64,000 nucleotides of DNA, taken from Brettanomyces bruxellensis. Its lineage: Eukaryota > Ascomycota > Pichiomycetes > Pichiales > Pichiaceae. The number at the start of each line of letters is the position of its first letter. Within the stretch, counting starts at the first letter, position 1. This document shows positions 19,387 to 30,187 of this stretch, piece by piece. A program made the position numbers and the translations under genes. Under the pieces are notes generated by a model. The model did no database searches, was not told the DNA's origin, and was given only the letters and a program-made list of their open reading frames with translations. The DNA is taken from positions 806,001 through 870,000 of the forward strand of contig NC_054688.1 of the NCBI RefSeq assembly GCF_011074885.1, written 5' to 3'.

Positions 19387-20982
19387 TCATACTGTAAGCT
19401 GATAACTCCAGGAGGCGCCAAACCATGATTTCTCAAACTTCCGGAAGCTGGACTTACTTTTAAACACGTTCTTAGGCAAACCATTATCGACAACAAAATG
19501 GGTCAATTCTGACGGTTTGAAATATCCAAACTTGTATGTGTTCAAAATAGAGTTCAAAGGCAACCCAATGGATATCAAATATTGTGCCTTTAAGTAGTTA
19601 CCAAAGTCGGCAGTTCCAGATGATGCATTAAGTCCAGATGGTATATCTATTGACATTATTGGAAGATCCAACGAATTACACCATTTGACGAGTTCTTTAG
19701 AGCGTGTCAACTCTGGTTCAATGTAATCATTAAGATCTGTGTCGTAACCTTGAAGGCCATCAACGATAAATTCTAACGGAGAGTCTACTTTGCCAAGAAT
19801 CTGGTGCAAACTTTTTAGCTGTGTGACAATCTTACCACCGCAAGCTTCAAAGGCATCCAAATTGTGCTGGACTTCATTTGTAACCTCATCCTCGGATTGT
19901 TCAAAATCATGCAGTAAATAAGAAATTGCACGAATTCCATGGTTAAAGAGTATTCTACCAGTAGCAAGAGCAATTGAACCGGCTCTATTATTTCCTGCTA
20001 AAAGAAGCACTAGTGGCGGACTATTATGATTTGACGAAGTAACTCTGAATTCACCAAGAACTTTTTTGATTATGAGCTCCGCAATATTACGAGAGCTGTT
20101 CTCCACAAGCGTTTGCCTGTCTATGTGGAATCTCTCCCTAGCAATATTCTCTATCTCGGCAAGTTGAAGTGGCGAGCATGCAGCAGCTGGCTTTCCAGCA
20201 TACTTAAAGGAAAGTTTCATGGAATTGATTAATGGCATTTCCCCTTTATTCAAAGTTTCACTAGCGTCCATAAATCCGTCACTTTCCTTGAAATGATCAC
20301 CAACAGAATTACTGGCGGTCCGGTTATTGTTCTTCTGACTTCCATTTCGAGTATAGTCACCATCACCGATATTATCCCAAACATCCTTATGCTTTTCCAA
20401 AACCATCTCGTTATTTCCATACTTTTGGTTTTCTGGAGCAACCTTATTCACGCTCACCAATCTATCGGATGGATTCACGCTATCCTGCCTAGAAATTTCT
20501 TCAAATACCGACTTCTTGTCGAATTTTTCCAGGTTCGACTGAAAATCAAAGTCATCCATTTTCTTGACCTTTTGAGCATCTTCCACATCCCATCCAGATC
20601 CTATCTCGGTAATATTGGAAGGCGTTGACTGTCTGTAAACGGTATCATGATCATCTTCTGGAGTTTGACTTTTGTGTGACTTAGATTTAGCCTTTTTTCC
20701 ATTCTCCTTGCTATTTTTTTTCTGCTGGTTATGCCTTTCTTTTTTCTCTGTGTCTTTCTTCTTACCCTTTTTCCGCTTCTTTGGAAGATCGACAACCTTT
20801 AGATCCTTGATTTCAGTGCCATTTATCAAAGTATCACCATCTTTGTACGTCGTACCATCCAAATAGACCGAGTTTGAAACAAGTAATTTTTTGTCAACGA
20901 TTTTTTTAATTATTCCCTTTATAGTAGTGTGACCTGAGTCGTTGAGGACAAGCTCAAGGGTATACCCGCAAAATTGTGACAT
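19387..20982 (-). CDS. EDC3: Enhancer of mRNA decapping Edc3
   Basis: The 531-residue protein has the three-part Edc3 layout: an N-terminal divergent LSm domain (about 1-70, starting MSQFCGYTLEL), a Lys-rich linker, an FDF motif (DDFDFQSNLEKFDKKSVF, about 155-172), and a C-terminal YjeF_N Rossmann-like domain (about 260-531, with LLLAGNNRAGSIALATGR and DIPSGLNASSG). By family knowledge Edc3 binds Dcp2 through LSm and Dhh1 through FDF, and dimerises through YjeF_N to scaffold P-bodies. DHH1 lies in this window as well. The start is the ATG at 20982; three extra codons open only with TTG. The long KKRKKGKKKD-type basic region after the LSm domain is more charged than I recall in S. cerevisiae. 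Confidence 0.95.
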   Translation of the reverse strand: MSQFCGYTLELVLNDSGHTTIKGIIKKIVDKKLLVSNSVYLDGTTYKDGDTLINGTEIKDLKVVDLPKKRKKGKKKDTEKKERHNQQKKNSKENGKKAKSKSHKSQTPEDDHDTVYRQSTPSNITEIGSGWDVEDAQKVKKMDDFDFQSNLEKFDKKSVFEEISRQDSVNPSDRLVSVNKVAPENQKYGNNEMVLEKHKDVWDNIGDGDYTRNGSQKNNNRTASNSVGDHFKESDGFMDASETLNKGEMPLINSMKLSFKYAGKPAAACSPLQLAEIENIARERFHIDRQTLVENSSRNIAELIIKKVLGEFRVTSSNHNSPPLVLLLAGNNRAGSIALATGRILFNHGIRAISYLLHDFEQSEDEVTNEVQHNLDAFEACGGKIVTQLKSLHQILGKVDSPLEFIVDGLQGYDTDLNDYIEPELTRSKELVKWCNSLDLPIMSIDIPSGLNASSGTADFGNYLKAQYLISIGLPLNSILNTYKFGYFKPSELTHFVVDNGLPKNVFKSKSSFRKFEKSWFGASWSYQLTV

Positions 20983-21580
20983 ATTTTTCAAACTTCTGAT
21001 GATTCTGTCAATAATCCGTTACGATGTTTACCTGTACATAAGAAAATTAAAACTATATGAAGTTCCACTGCCGAACTTGTCCTGTTACCATTTTTTTTTT
21101 TTTTTTCACCGAATTTTCAAATTATAATTTATTCCCTCAATTTTCGTTATCCAGACGACGATTGACCTATAGATCGTCCCAAGATAAAGAACAATCAAAA
21201 TAAAATGTTCAGGCCTGAAAATAGTTCATTATGTAAATCGGCATCGGTTGCCACATTTGTTGCCCTGAATTTACCTTTTTCCGACATTTTGCTTGTGCAT
21301 TACTCGGAATGCTTTCCTGTCACAACCCATGAAAATATTTTTCCTTTCGCGGTATCCCTAATGAATCTTTCCTGTCGTGCTTATCTTTCCGTATCTGCTA
21401 GATATCAGAGGGTGTTAAAGTATGTAAAAATACAGGATATGCTAAATTGATATCTTTCCTATTTTAATTTTTTTCACACAACTTGAAGATATTTACAAAG
21501 ATCAGAACTTTCGACAAGACGATTTTTTGTTTTCTGCTTTGGTCGTACTTGGAGCAGCATCGCACATTGAATTTGTTCAT
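20983..21580. other. Divergent spacer, EDC3 and PTR3 promoters
   Basis: About 600 bp. It contains an 81-codon plus-strand frame (21205-21450) of unknown content, and the PTR3 frame stays open back to 21446 without an ATG. A GTATGT donor-like hexamer lies at 21420-21425, but joining it to the available AG sites does not keep an open frame. No firm gene. Confidence 0.5.
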
Positions 21581-23770
21581 ATGTGGTCTGTTTCATCAAA
21601 GTCAAAACTTAATTTTCCTCAGGCAGGAAATATCGAACTTAGTGATGTTGTACATGATCTAGAACAATACCTATCGGTGCCCAAAACCATAAATTATTCT
21701 CAGTTTCCACCTTTTGTTGTCAAAGCTCTTTGTGATGACTGTTCAGTGTTATCATGTGGATGTCTCATATCCGAAAAACTAGCGAACGAACTGAGTACGC
21801 ATTCAAAAGAATTTGTCTGTCCCCAGTGTCATAATACGGATGTATATCTTTTGAACGTATGCACCACCATTCGTTCCTTGGTGAAGTATGTTCACGGATT
21901 GAAAGATATTTTAGTTTATGAGAAGGAGTCCAACTCTGAAAATGCCAAAGAGTCGAGCGTTAGTGAACATGAATATCAGCAGAAACAACACAAAGTGACA
22001 TTTCTATCTGCATTTAATGAGGTATTTGCTGAGATAAATAGCGGATCACGTATCGAAGATTATAAGAAAGATGGTTACAATTCGATGAATACGCAATCAT
22101 CTAGTTATAGTAGCAGAGAGTGTGGTCGTCAATCTAACGGTCCTATTTCATACAAAGATAGGAGATTACAAGGAGAACAGCAGGCACAGCAATCAATTGC
22201 TTCCACTTCACCAGGAAGTAATTTCACGCCATCTTCGCTTCATTCTCTATCTAGACAGAGAACAAAAAACTCATTTCCGACGTCTAACTTGACAAAGTTG
22301 CTCACTTCGTCTTCAAATAATGATAAAGTAGGTCTCAAAAAGAATCAGGGACGGCCACAAAGTATGGATGCAAGTAAAGAACTTATTTACGGAAAGAATT
22401 TTCCATTTTTCCGTAAACTCTTCCAGTATAGACTTCATCATTCGAAATTCTTTCCAAGATCGAAGCTTTTTATTGGCACTTCCATTTCACCTGATTTGAA
22501 GCATCTTGCTCTTCTTACTGAACGGAAGTTTGAAGTATATTCCCTAGATCCGGATAAGCCAGATCAATGTCCAAAGTTATATTGCTGTGGCAAAAGCAAT
22601 GGAGAATATGGTTCCGATTACTCAGATCATCACGTTATTAGTGATGAGGAAGTTGTCAGAAACTCCAATTTCACGGAGTCGCCTGGATTAGCATTAGAAG
22701 CTCTTACCAAATGGGAACATCATTCGTGCAAGATTTCTAAGAATATACTTGTAATTGCCGGAAGTCGCGGATTCTTGAGAATTCATGACTTATCGTTTAG
22801 GGGCAGATGCATCTTCACTTATCAGTGTAAGTTTCCAATACGGTGTATGGACATGTCACCGGATGGAAAATTTATTAGCATTGGAATAACAGGGAAGGAT
22901 AAGTACACATTGGTTGAACAGGCGTTTGTCATTCTTTTACGTCTTGATTTTGATGATTCTACAGATGTCGAAAGTGCAAATGTGAGTCTTACAAGCAGTA
23001 ATAAGGCTATTTATAAATTATTTCATCCTGCAGAAGACCATGCAAATAATGGAGAGAGTAATTCGACAAACACTTTATCAACTTTTCAAACATCCCAGGG
23101 GGTGCATGTTGGATTGCGCCTAATTGCCTTTCCCTTTAATCTTCCTTATAGAGATCCCATAAATATTTTGCAATTTTCACCAAATTCGAAAATGCTATCT
23201 GTGGCTACAGCATTGGAATCTAGATTTCTTACAATTAACATCACAGATCCAAACAGGCCAATTTTAGTCATGAAATCTCAAAGAAGAATGGATACCTCAT
23301 TGGATAGCGAAGGAATAACGGACATGCAGTTTTTTCCCGATGATAGGATTATGTGTATTACATCTGTTGCAAGTAACTCCGTGCCAATAGTAATAGATAC
23401 CAATATTAGTTCTATATCTGGCCCGAATGGAATTGCAAAACCAAAGATGTTACTGAAAGTGAGCGAAGTCGGAAGCACAATTCACAAATGTTGTGTTTCT
23501 CCAAGGGGTGATGCCGTAGCCTATTTGGATAGGTCTGGAACTGTTTACATTATGATGTGCCCTAGAATGGATGATAGTGATAATAAACGGATTGTTGTCG
23601 TCACAGATGTAGCCAACTCTTTTACCGTTGGTGAATCTGCATCTATGAGGTTTGATAGTCATGGATATAAACTTTACATTATTGATAGAAAGGGAATACT
23701 TACAATATCTGATTTCACTGCTGGTACAGTTGAGGATCAGTCCGTCACTCGCTGCAAAATAATAACTTGA
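21581..23770 (+). CDS. PTR3: SPS amino-acid sensor subunit Ptr3
   Basis: The 729-residue protein has an N-terminal module beginning with VVHDLEQYLSVPK and a cysteine cluster (C51, C54, C59, C61, then C80 and C83) that looks like a divergent RING/U-box-type zinc site, as in Ptr3. A Ser/Asn/Gln-rich linker (about 120-285) follows, then a long region of degenerate WD-like blades to the end. By family knowledge Ptr3 is a peripheral plasma-membrane scaffold joining the sensor Ssy1 to the protease Ssy5; extracellular amino acids then activate Stp1/Stp2. The start is the first in-frame ATG at 21581; the frame continues upstream with a TTG at 21527. An N-terminal extension by splicing is not excluded. 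Confidence 0.72.
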   Translation: MWSVSSKSKLNFPQAGNIELSDVVHDLEQYLSVPKTINYSQFPPFVVKALCDDCSVLSCGCLISEKLANELSTHSKEFVCPQCHNTDVYLLNVCTTIRSLVKYVHGLKDILVYEKESNSENAKESSVSEHEYQQKQHKVTFLSAFNEVFAEINSGSRIEDYKKDGYNSMNTQSSSYSSRECGRQSNGPISYKDRRLQGEQQAQQSIASTSPGSNFTPSSLHSLSRQRTKNSFPTSNLTKLLTSSSNNDKVGLKKNQGRPQSMDASKELIYGKNFPFFRKLFQYRLHHSKFFPRSKLFIGTSISPDLKHLALLTERKFEVYSLDPDKPDQCPKLYCCGKSNGEYGSDYSDHHVISDEEVVRNSNFTESPGLALEALTKWEHHSCKISKNILVIAGSRGFLRIHDLSFRGRCIFTYQCKFPIRCMDMSPDGKFISIGITGKDKYTLVEQAFVILLRLDFDDSTDVESANVSLTSSNKAIYKLFHPAEDHANNGESNSTNTLSTFQTSQGVHVGLRLIAFPFNLPYRDPINILQFSPNSKMLSVATALESRFLTINITDPNRPILVMKSQRRMDTSLDSEGITDMQFFPDDRIMCITSVASNSVPIVIDTNISSISGPNGIAKPKMLLKVSEVGSTIHKCCVSPRGDAVAYLDRSGTVYIMMCPRMDDSDNKRIVVVTDVANSFTVGESASMRFDSHGYKLYIIDRKGILTISDFTAGTVEDQSVTRCKIIT

Positions 23771-23952
23771 GTGTGTTTATAAACAATGCAGAATAATTTG
23801 TTAAACATATGTATAGTATTTGTTTCATTATTCACTTCGTAGGTCAAATTTTCTTTCGTTGACACTAAACTTCATAACTATGATCAACGGTTTTATTACA
23901 TGTATTAGGCACACAGTCCCAACAAACAGCAATTTTATTACTGCATCGTCAT

Positions 23953-25140
23953 TTAATTATGGACATAGTAATCCTTTTTGAGCCATGAACTATTAAGAAT
24001 ATCGAAGATTTTGTAATGCACAATAGTAGCGTTCATCTTTCTATTCACACCAGAATTATGTATCATGAAGGAATTCCGAATCAGATGGGACTCCGAATTT
24101 TTGTGATACTCTATCGAAAGCTTTGTAATATCAATCTTCGAAGGATCTGGATCCCTTCCAAAAACTCTGAGTAGTGAATCCATGTTCGAAGGTGCATATT
24201 CTTTATATAGCTCATCATAAAGCATCTGATTCATGTTTTGAACGATTTTTTTAAATAAGATTCGTTTCTCGTTACTTTCAGAAACGTAAAAGTCGACGAA
24301 AAGTAATTTGGAGTATCCACCCTTAATTCTAATATTGTTGGCCTCTGACACTGCCTTCCTCCGGTTGTTGCTCTCCTTTAAAAATGTTGTCATGCCATTT
24401 GCCAGAATTAAGTTAATCTTAAAGAACGAATCATCTAAGACTCTTTTAAATTCCTTCACAGATAGTTGACCAATTTTCGAAATTTTAGGAATCCTGACAT
24501 AATCAGGAACAAAGATGCATCCTCTTAAATGATAGAATATACCGTTTCTTGGCTTATCCAAAAATTTGGCTAATCTTAAAAGCCCAGCTTTCACAGTTGT
24601 TGGACTTTGAAAGTCTACTATCAATGGCCGCACATCTTCATCTTTCTCCTCTTCAACCAGTCTGAGTTGTTTTTCGTTGCTGACGACAACAAAAACGATA
24701 TATCCCCGACCATTTAAGTCGTATATCAACTTTTTCACAAAGTTCGACTGTATGGGTCCTAAAAGCACAATTACCTCATATCGACTGCCATCCTTAAGCT
24801 TTTGTGCCCTTCTCTTATAAGGAACAAATAAACGTATAAGCTTGTGTAAAGTGTAAACTGAAAGTGGTATACCGCCATACAATCCAATCTGATACGCATG
24901 GTTTATGGCAAACTGCTTAACTTCATCATAAGTAGTTTCTGGGGGAGTAGAAGGCGGTGGTGATGCTTTCTCAATGAGATCACCTGTCTTTAACTGTACT
25001 TTTTGGGCACTATCTTTTGTATATTCCATAATACTTTGCCCAGCATCCTTGGCCTTATCATATGCTCCATTCAGAGCCACTACTGCTGTTTGATATACTG
25101 AATATACTGCATCAAATGTCTTATCCACAAAATCTGGCAT
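23953..25140 (-). CDS. DUF1776-type membrane-anchored oxidoreductase-like protein
   Basis: The 395-residue protein opens with an amphipathic, Ala/Lys-rich segment, a Pro-rich stretch, and a probable single membrane span (about 80-105, GLYGGIPLSVYTLHKLIRLFV). After it comes a Rossmann-like start: a hydrophobic strand YEVIVLLGP, then a helix and second strand GYIVFVVVSN. The classic GxxxGxG is replaced by GPIQSNFV, so cofactor binding is doubtful. The pattern suggests the fungal DUF1776 family related to short-chain dehydrogenases, which I think includes S. cerevisiae PBR1 (YNL181W). The substrate is unknown. It converges on PTR3 (about 180 bp between stops) and diverges from SPT7. Confidence 0.45.
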   Translation of the reverse strand: MPDFVDKTFDAVYSVYQTAVVALNGAYDKAKDAGQSIMEYTKDSAQKVQLKTGDLIEKASPPPSTPPETTYDEVKQFAINHAYQIGLYGGIPLSVYTLHKLIRLFVPYKRRAQKLKDGSRYEVIVLLGPIQSNFVKKLIYDLNGRGYIVFVVVSNEKQLRLVEEEKDEDVRPLIVDFQSPTTVKAGLLRLAKFLDKPRNGIFYHLRGCIFVPDYVRIPKISKIGQLSVKEFKRVLDDSFFKINLILANGMTTFLKESNNRRKAVSEANNIRIKGGYSKLLFVDFYVSESNEKRILFKKIVQNMNQMLYDELYKEYAPSNMDSLLRVFGRDPDPSKIDITKLSIEYHKNSESHLIRNSFMIHNSGVNRKMNATIVHYKIFDILNSSWLKKDYYVHN

Positions 25141-25757
25141 TTTATATGATTTTCTCTATTCCTAGCTCTCTTTCCTAGGTCCACCCAATTTATTGGTTTA
25201 AATTGATCACTATGTCCTTTTGAACAGGGTATTCCTTTCTTAAACTCTTGATCCAATAAACAAATAATTGTCCGAAAGTAGGAAACTTATATACTTTTGA
25301 AAGAAAATATATAAAACGGTAGAATTATTACAGTTTACCTAGTGCCCACATTATACGCACATGATTTATCCTCGATTAGCAAAAAATATGTATAGAATAG
25401 CTTCCGAAAATAAAATAAAACCCAGACTACGTCGATCGGCGTGCCCAGAGGTGAGTAGTTTTGTTCTCGATTTTATATTATATTCGATTTATTCATCTAT
25501 ATTTTTTTTTAAGAACTCATACGTCTGCATGATTATAGTTAGGCTACAAAGTTCTTCCAGGATCAAAATTCACTATTCAACAATTAGTGTTCCTTGACAG
25601 TAATCATATTTCACATATATTAGCTACCTTGGCCCGGGTATCTTTTCTGGAAGAACGTTGCAGTTAAAGGGTGAATTTTTAATTTCATTTGGTGTCAACC
25701 TGAAATATTTCAGATCTGGATTTGGATAATTGTTTTTTTGTTCAACAGACCAAAATA
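25141..25757. other. Divergent spacer upstream of SPT7
   Basis: About 600 bp, AT-rich. A plus-strand frame at 25361-25597 contains GTGAGT, and TTTCAG occurs near 25712, which could suggest a 5' exon for SPT7. The ATG at 25758 already matches the Spt7 N-terminus, so I do not model an intron. Confidence 0.55.
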
Positions 25758-28700
25758 ATGGCCGGCTATAAACTCAAGGCATTCAAAGGAAATAATAAGA
25801 AGTTGCTGCGACGGTTGACCGTCAAACTCTTCAATGAAGGATTCTTTAATTGTTACCTTAGTCCACAATTGTTTAACCTCCTTAGCTTCATTTTGAAATC
25901 CTCCGATAATCAATCTATAAAGAGTGAAGTGGATGAGCAAAAACTTGCAGCATGGGAGGCATTAATGGACTGTAATCTTTTTGTTGAATTTTTGAATGAT
26001 AATGCCACTGATGTCTCAAAAAAACGCGATAAAAAGTCCTTGTCCGGTGTTGAACATGTAAATCCGGATAATGGTGGTGATGATAGTGGTGAAGGTGATG
26101 GTAATGATGATAATGCTGATGATGATGATGATGATGTCAAGATGACTATGATGAATGATGAATCATATTATGCTGATGGGAGTGTTGAAGAAGGTCGTGT
26201 TCTCAACAGTTCAGTTGACAATGATTTATACTTGAAGCCTGGATTTGGTTCCGCACGAAATCTTTGCATAACATTGCGATATCTTCTTTATGAACAGGCT
26301 GTTGATTATTTTTATGATGAGTTTAATAACAGAGATAGCAAGTTTCATGATTTTGAGTTGTTGGATGAAGAGCATGATGCTAATAAAGATGAAAAATCTG
26401 CGAAGAATTTGCACGATTTGTCAAAATCTTCTGAAGACAATGTAAGCAATACTGTGAATGATGCAGATGATGATAATTATGATGACGACAGTCCAAAAAT
26501 TGAACGTGGTGATGTTTCTTCAGAAGATGATGACTATGATGATGATGATGATGGTGATGAGGATAATACAAAGGACAATAATAATGATAATTCAGCTAAG
26601 GTTATCTCTACAGGAATCCCAGTCGGACTTAATGATAAAGAATCGGAGGAAGATAAAAGCTTAAATGATGAAAATTCGAAAGTAGATGACGAAAATGATG
26701 TGTCTTCTCCTAAATATATTGAACCAGGTTCACATGGTGAAATGATATTAAAAGTTCCGGAAAGTGTGATATTATCCAAGCCAACTTATCCAAGTCTTCC
26801 GAACTCGTTTTCACCTGCAGATGAAGCAATTGGAAAAGTCGTTCATCCAATTCTCAGCACATCGTCTGCTATTGAATCAAGTCTTGAGAAGCAGAATGAG
26901 CTAAAGTTGATTAAGAACTTTAACAAAATATATCATGGTTTTGATGATGATCTACAAAATATAGTCAAGCGCCGGAAGCTTGAGAAGAGTAATCAGCAAT
27001 TGGGGCTTGAGTCAGGTGAATCGAATTCAAGTAAAACGGATGGCAAACTTGATCAAAGTGTGAGTAAGCTTATGAGTCTAGGGGGAGCCGCTAACCTTTC
27101 TTTAAAAAATTTATTAGGAAGAATAGAGGATAACAGAAGCAAGCTTAATATTACAGACATAGAACTCAAAAACTTGATAATGGATGTTAGAAAGAATAGA
27201 TCAAAATGGGCAAACTACAATAGAATTGGGCAAGAAGAGCTTTATGAAGCCTGTGAGAAAGTTGTCACTGAGTTGAGAGGTTATACCGAGCATTCCACGC
27301 CATTTCTAAACAGGGTCTCTAAAAGGGAAGCTCCTAATTATTATGAAATCATAAAGAAGCCAATGGACTTGAATACAGTAATGAGAAAGCTGAGAAATTT
27401 TCAATATAGAAGCAAAAAGCAGTTTGTGGATGATTTGATGTTAATTTGGCAAAACTGTTTGACTTATAACACGGATCCAAAGCATTACCTTCGTGTTGAT
27501 GCAATAGCTATGCAGAAGAAAACGCAGTCATTGATACCGTTGATTCCGGATATAGTGGTGAGAGATAGAGCTGAAGTGGAAAAAGAAGCTGCATTGGCTG
27601 CAAAACAGGATAAGGAGGAACAAGATTCTGAGCAGGAAACAGAGAATTCTACAAGATCTGGTAGGGCTGTTGGGGCTGTTGGAACTGGAAGTAAGCAAAC
27701 GGCCAAAAAGCATCGAAAAGGTCCAACCCAGGAAGACAATCAGGAAGAAGTAGAATCTAAAGAAAAGACAGCAGCTTTAGATTCAAAGACTGAAGAAGAA
27801 ACGACAACGATTTCTGCTACACCAGTGGGAACAGATACCCCATCAACTGCACATGATGAAAAGCATTTACCAATAAATCTGACGAAAAGTGTATCTAAAG
27901 TCGATTCAATGACTCCTGCACCAGCATCTGGTGCTTCTGGAACTTCGCCTCAAAATATTGATGAAGAAAACGATGAACTAGACGAAGCTTTGGAGGAACT
28001 TCGGACAGAAAGGAATGAAGATGATGACGATAATGATGTAATTGAGGATTTAGAGGCTGCCACGTGGAAAACTTTGACTGCGAATACCAGGTATAAGTTA
28101 TGTGAGGCTAGAGGTAAGATGTTTAAAGGAAACAAAATTGATCCAAATGTGGAGTCGCTCTATAGAGACGAAAATCAGATGGCCAATTTCATGAACTATC
28201 TTACGGATAACGGCGATTTGGTGATTCACAAGAATAGATACTTTGATGAGCATGATGATCCCTATTTGATAGAATATGATGTTAGAGGTGGAGTGCCGCC
28301 CATTAAGTTTAGAGGTGTGAATTTTGAGCAGGAGGAAAATGCCATGATGGAAAAGCTACTGGGCAAAGGTGAAACTTTAGATTCTCTTCCAGACAGTTTG
28401 CTGAAAGTGAAGATCAAGGGCTCCAACAGTGTTATTATGGATAATATTAAGACTATGCAACAGATTCGAAAGACATGTTTTAGAATCAATCTTATCAGAC
28501 AGATGCAAACCTCTCAATTTGTGCACCGGTCGCAAATGTCGGCACCAGATATCAAAGAAATTAATTTCAATGATATTGATCCGCTCTCAAAGCTCCCAAC
28601 CAGGGATTCGTTGAATGGTGAAGTTGCCTTCAGATCGTTACAGAAGTCTATTTCCGCAATACTCATGGCCACCGGATTTGAAAAAACAAGTCCTTTTTGT

Positions 28701-29915
28701 GCCTCTTTAATGACTCAACTTGCGGAAGAGCATCTTGGAAATCTCGCAAAATCGATGAAATTGCATGAAGAGTCCAATTCCATTAACAAGATGAATATTA
28801 GGGGTAAGTCTTCAACGAATATCAAAAATATTGTCCAAATGTCTCTTGAGGAAAATGGCATTGATAAGCCAGATATAATATACACGTATTACAAGGAATA
28901 TCTTGCTAAAAGGAACAAGAAACTCAAAGATCTCAAGACTGCTCTGGAAGAATTCTTGAAGGAATTGTTAAGACCTGGATTACAAGATATAAACGAAACG
29001 CAGTTCACTGATAATTCTGATCAGTTTATGACTGGTGAATTTTCCGAGGAGATTGGGGATGATTTCTTTGGTTTCAGAGAACTGGGATTGGATAAAGAAT
29101 TTGGAATTCTTTCAGCTAGTGTTCCGTTGCATTTATTGCACTCGCGTCTTTCGTATCAGTTTAACCAATTGAACAATAAGAGAAAGAAAGAGAAGTATGA
29201 TGACTTCAAAGAGTTCATGTTTCCAAAGCTTCGGAAGAAAGATCTTCCAAAACAAATTGGCGTCCTTAAGCACTATTATGAACGATTGCTCACGAAAAGT
29301 GAAACTATGTACGCTAAGCAATTACGAAGACACCAGCAGCATATTGCCAATGGTACTGCAGATCCAAATGAAAAGTTTGTTGAATATAAAGATTTGAATG
29401 ATTTGAGAATTATTGAGGATGATGATCTACCGATTAAACAAAGGAATAATAGACCAAAAATTCCTCCTAATGGAAAGATTACGCAGATAAAGAAGAAACT
29501 GATTGCTACTTCGTTCTTTATTGACGATCAAGACAAATGGGTAGCAGAAGAAAAGAAGAAGACGCAAGCGCATGAAACAACAAATACCGAAAAGTCATAT
29601 AGTTCCGGCCAATTGGACGCAACATCAAGTGTGACCGATGGAAAGGTATCGAAGGAAAATGCCGGATATTCTGTAATTAGAAAAGTTGCTAATGATGATT
29701 CACTCGATAACGATCGTAAGGAAAGCGTTGAAACGGAACAGAAAGATTCAAATGGTATACTTGATACAATCAATGAAGATGGCGAAGACGATAACGATGA
29801 GGATGAGGAGAAAGGCGACGATAAAGATATTTTCACGGATGCATCACAGGGTGATATCGATGATAAAGATATTTCGTCTGATAAACTTAAGGCGGAAGAC
29901 ATAGGTGATGCGTGA
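25758..29915 (+). CDS. SPT7: SAGA subunit Spt7 (bromodomain and histone fold)
   Basis: The 1385-residue protein aligns in order with S. cerevisiae Spt7 (1332 residues). The N-terminal LLRRLTVKLFNEGFFNCYL resembles the yeast start. The bromodomain lies at about 495-610, preceded by LIMDVRKNRSKWANYNRIGQ and containing HSTPFLNRVSKREAPNYYE and NCLTYNTDP. A histone-fold region spans about 940-1020. A conserved FFGFRELGLDKEFG lies near 1102. Spt7 scaffolds the SAGA coactivator, and its histone fold pairs with Ada1. Several Asp/Glu-rich disordered blocks separate the domains. The ATG at 25758 is used; a TTG 12 codons earlier is not needed. Confidence 0.96.
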   Translation: MAGYKLKAFKGNNKKLLRRLTVKLFNEGFFNCYLSPQLFNLLSFILKSSDNQSIKSEVDEQKLAAWEALMDCNLFVEFLNDNATDVSKKRDKKSLSGVEHVNPDNGGDDSGEGDGNDDNADDDDDDVKMTMMNDESYYADGSVEEGRVLNSSVDNDLYLKPGFGSARNLCITLRYLLYEQAVDYFYDEFNNRDSKFHDFELLDEEHDANKDEKSAKNLHDLSKSSEDNVSNTVNDADDDNYDDDSPKIERGDVSSEDDDYDDDDDGDEDNTKDNNNDNSAKVISTGIPVGLNDKESEEDKSLNDENSKVDDENDVSSPKYIEPGSHGEMILKVPESVILSKPTYPSLPNSFSPADEAIGKVVHPILSTSSAIESSLEKQNELKLIKNFNKIYHGFDDDLQNIVKRRKLEKSNQQLGLESGESNSSKTDGKLDQSVSKLMSLGGAANLSLKNLLGRIEDNRSKLNITDIELKNLIMDVRKNRSKWANYNRIGQEELYEACEKVVTELRGYTEHSTPFLNRVSKREAPNYYEIIKKPMDLNTVMRKLRNFQYRSKKQFVDDLMLIWQNCLTYNTDPKHYLRVDAIAMQKKTQSLIPLIPDIVVRDRAEVEKEAALAAKQDKEEQDSEQETENSTRSGRAVGAVGTGSKQTAKKHRKGPTQEDNQEEVESKEKTAALDSKTEEETTTISATPVGTDTPSTAHDEKHLPINLTKSVSKVDSMTPAPASGASGTSPQNIDEENDELDEALEELRTERNEDDDDNDVIEDLEAATWKTLTANTRYKLCEARGKMFKGNKIDPNVESLYRDENQMANFMNYLTDNGDLVIHKNRYFDEHDDPYLIEYDVRGGVPPIKFRGVNFEQEENAMMEKLLGKGETLDSLPDSLLKVKIKGSNSVIMDNIKTMQQIRKTCFRINLIRQMQTSQFVHRSQMSAPDIKEINFNDIDPLSKLPTRDSLNGEVAFRSLQKSISAILMATGFEKTSPFCASLMTQLAEEHLGNLAKSMKLHEESNSINKMNIRGKSSTNIKNIVQMSLEENGIDKPDIIYTYYKEYLAKRNKKLKDLKTALEEFLKELLRPGLQDINETQFTDNSDQFMTGEFSEEIGDDFFGFRELGLDKEFGILSASVPLHLLHSRLSYQFNQLNNKRKKEKYDDFKEFMFPKLRKKDLPKQIGVLKHYYERLLTKSETMYAKQLRRHQQHIANGTADPNEKFVEYKDLNDLRIIEDDDLPIKQRNNRPKIPPNGKITQIKKKLIATSFFIDDQDKWVAEEKKKTQAHETTNTEKSYSSGQLDATSSVTDGKVSKENAGYSVIRKVANDDSLDNDRKESVETEQKDSNGILDTINEDGEDDNDEDEEKGDDKDIFTDASQGDIDDKDISSDKLKAEDIGDA
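26083..26575 (+). repeat. GAT/GAC trinucleotide tracts inside SPT7
   Basis: Two main tracts of GAT and near-GAT codons (about 26083-26140 and 26523-26575) encode runs of aspartate in the N-terminal third of Spt7. They are microsatellite-like and likely vary in length between strains. Confidence 0.75.
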
Positions 29916-30187
29916 TAGAGTCATGACTTATCCTTTTTTTTTAGGCGTGTGATGGGTTTCTTTTTTTTTATTTTTATTTCTTTTATTTCTTTAATCCGTG
30001 TTTGTATTTATGATATATAAACTTGTACCAATAATAAGCCAATATGTTTTGTCTAAAGGTGGCTACTTATAGGTGTAGAGTCCACACATACTATATGTGA
30101 GAATCCAAAAAAAAGGTTGGAAGAATTGGAATGAAAAATAAAGCGAAATCCTAAAACTTCTGAAATTTTGAAAAATATGATGCAAAG

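Noticed and set aside
25361..25757. Possible first exon and intron for SPT7
   Set aside because: The ATG at 25758 directly gives the Spt7-like N-terminus; the GTGAGT and TTTCAG signals are likely chance.
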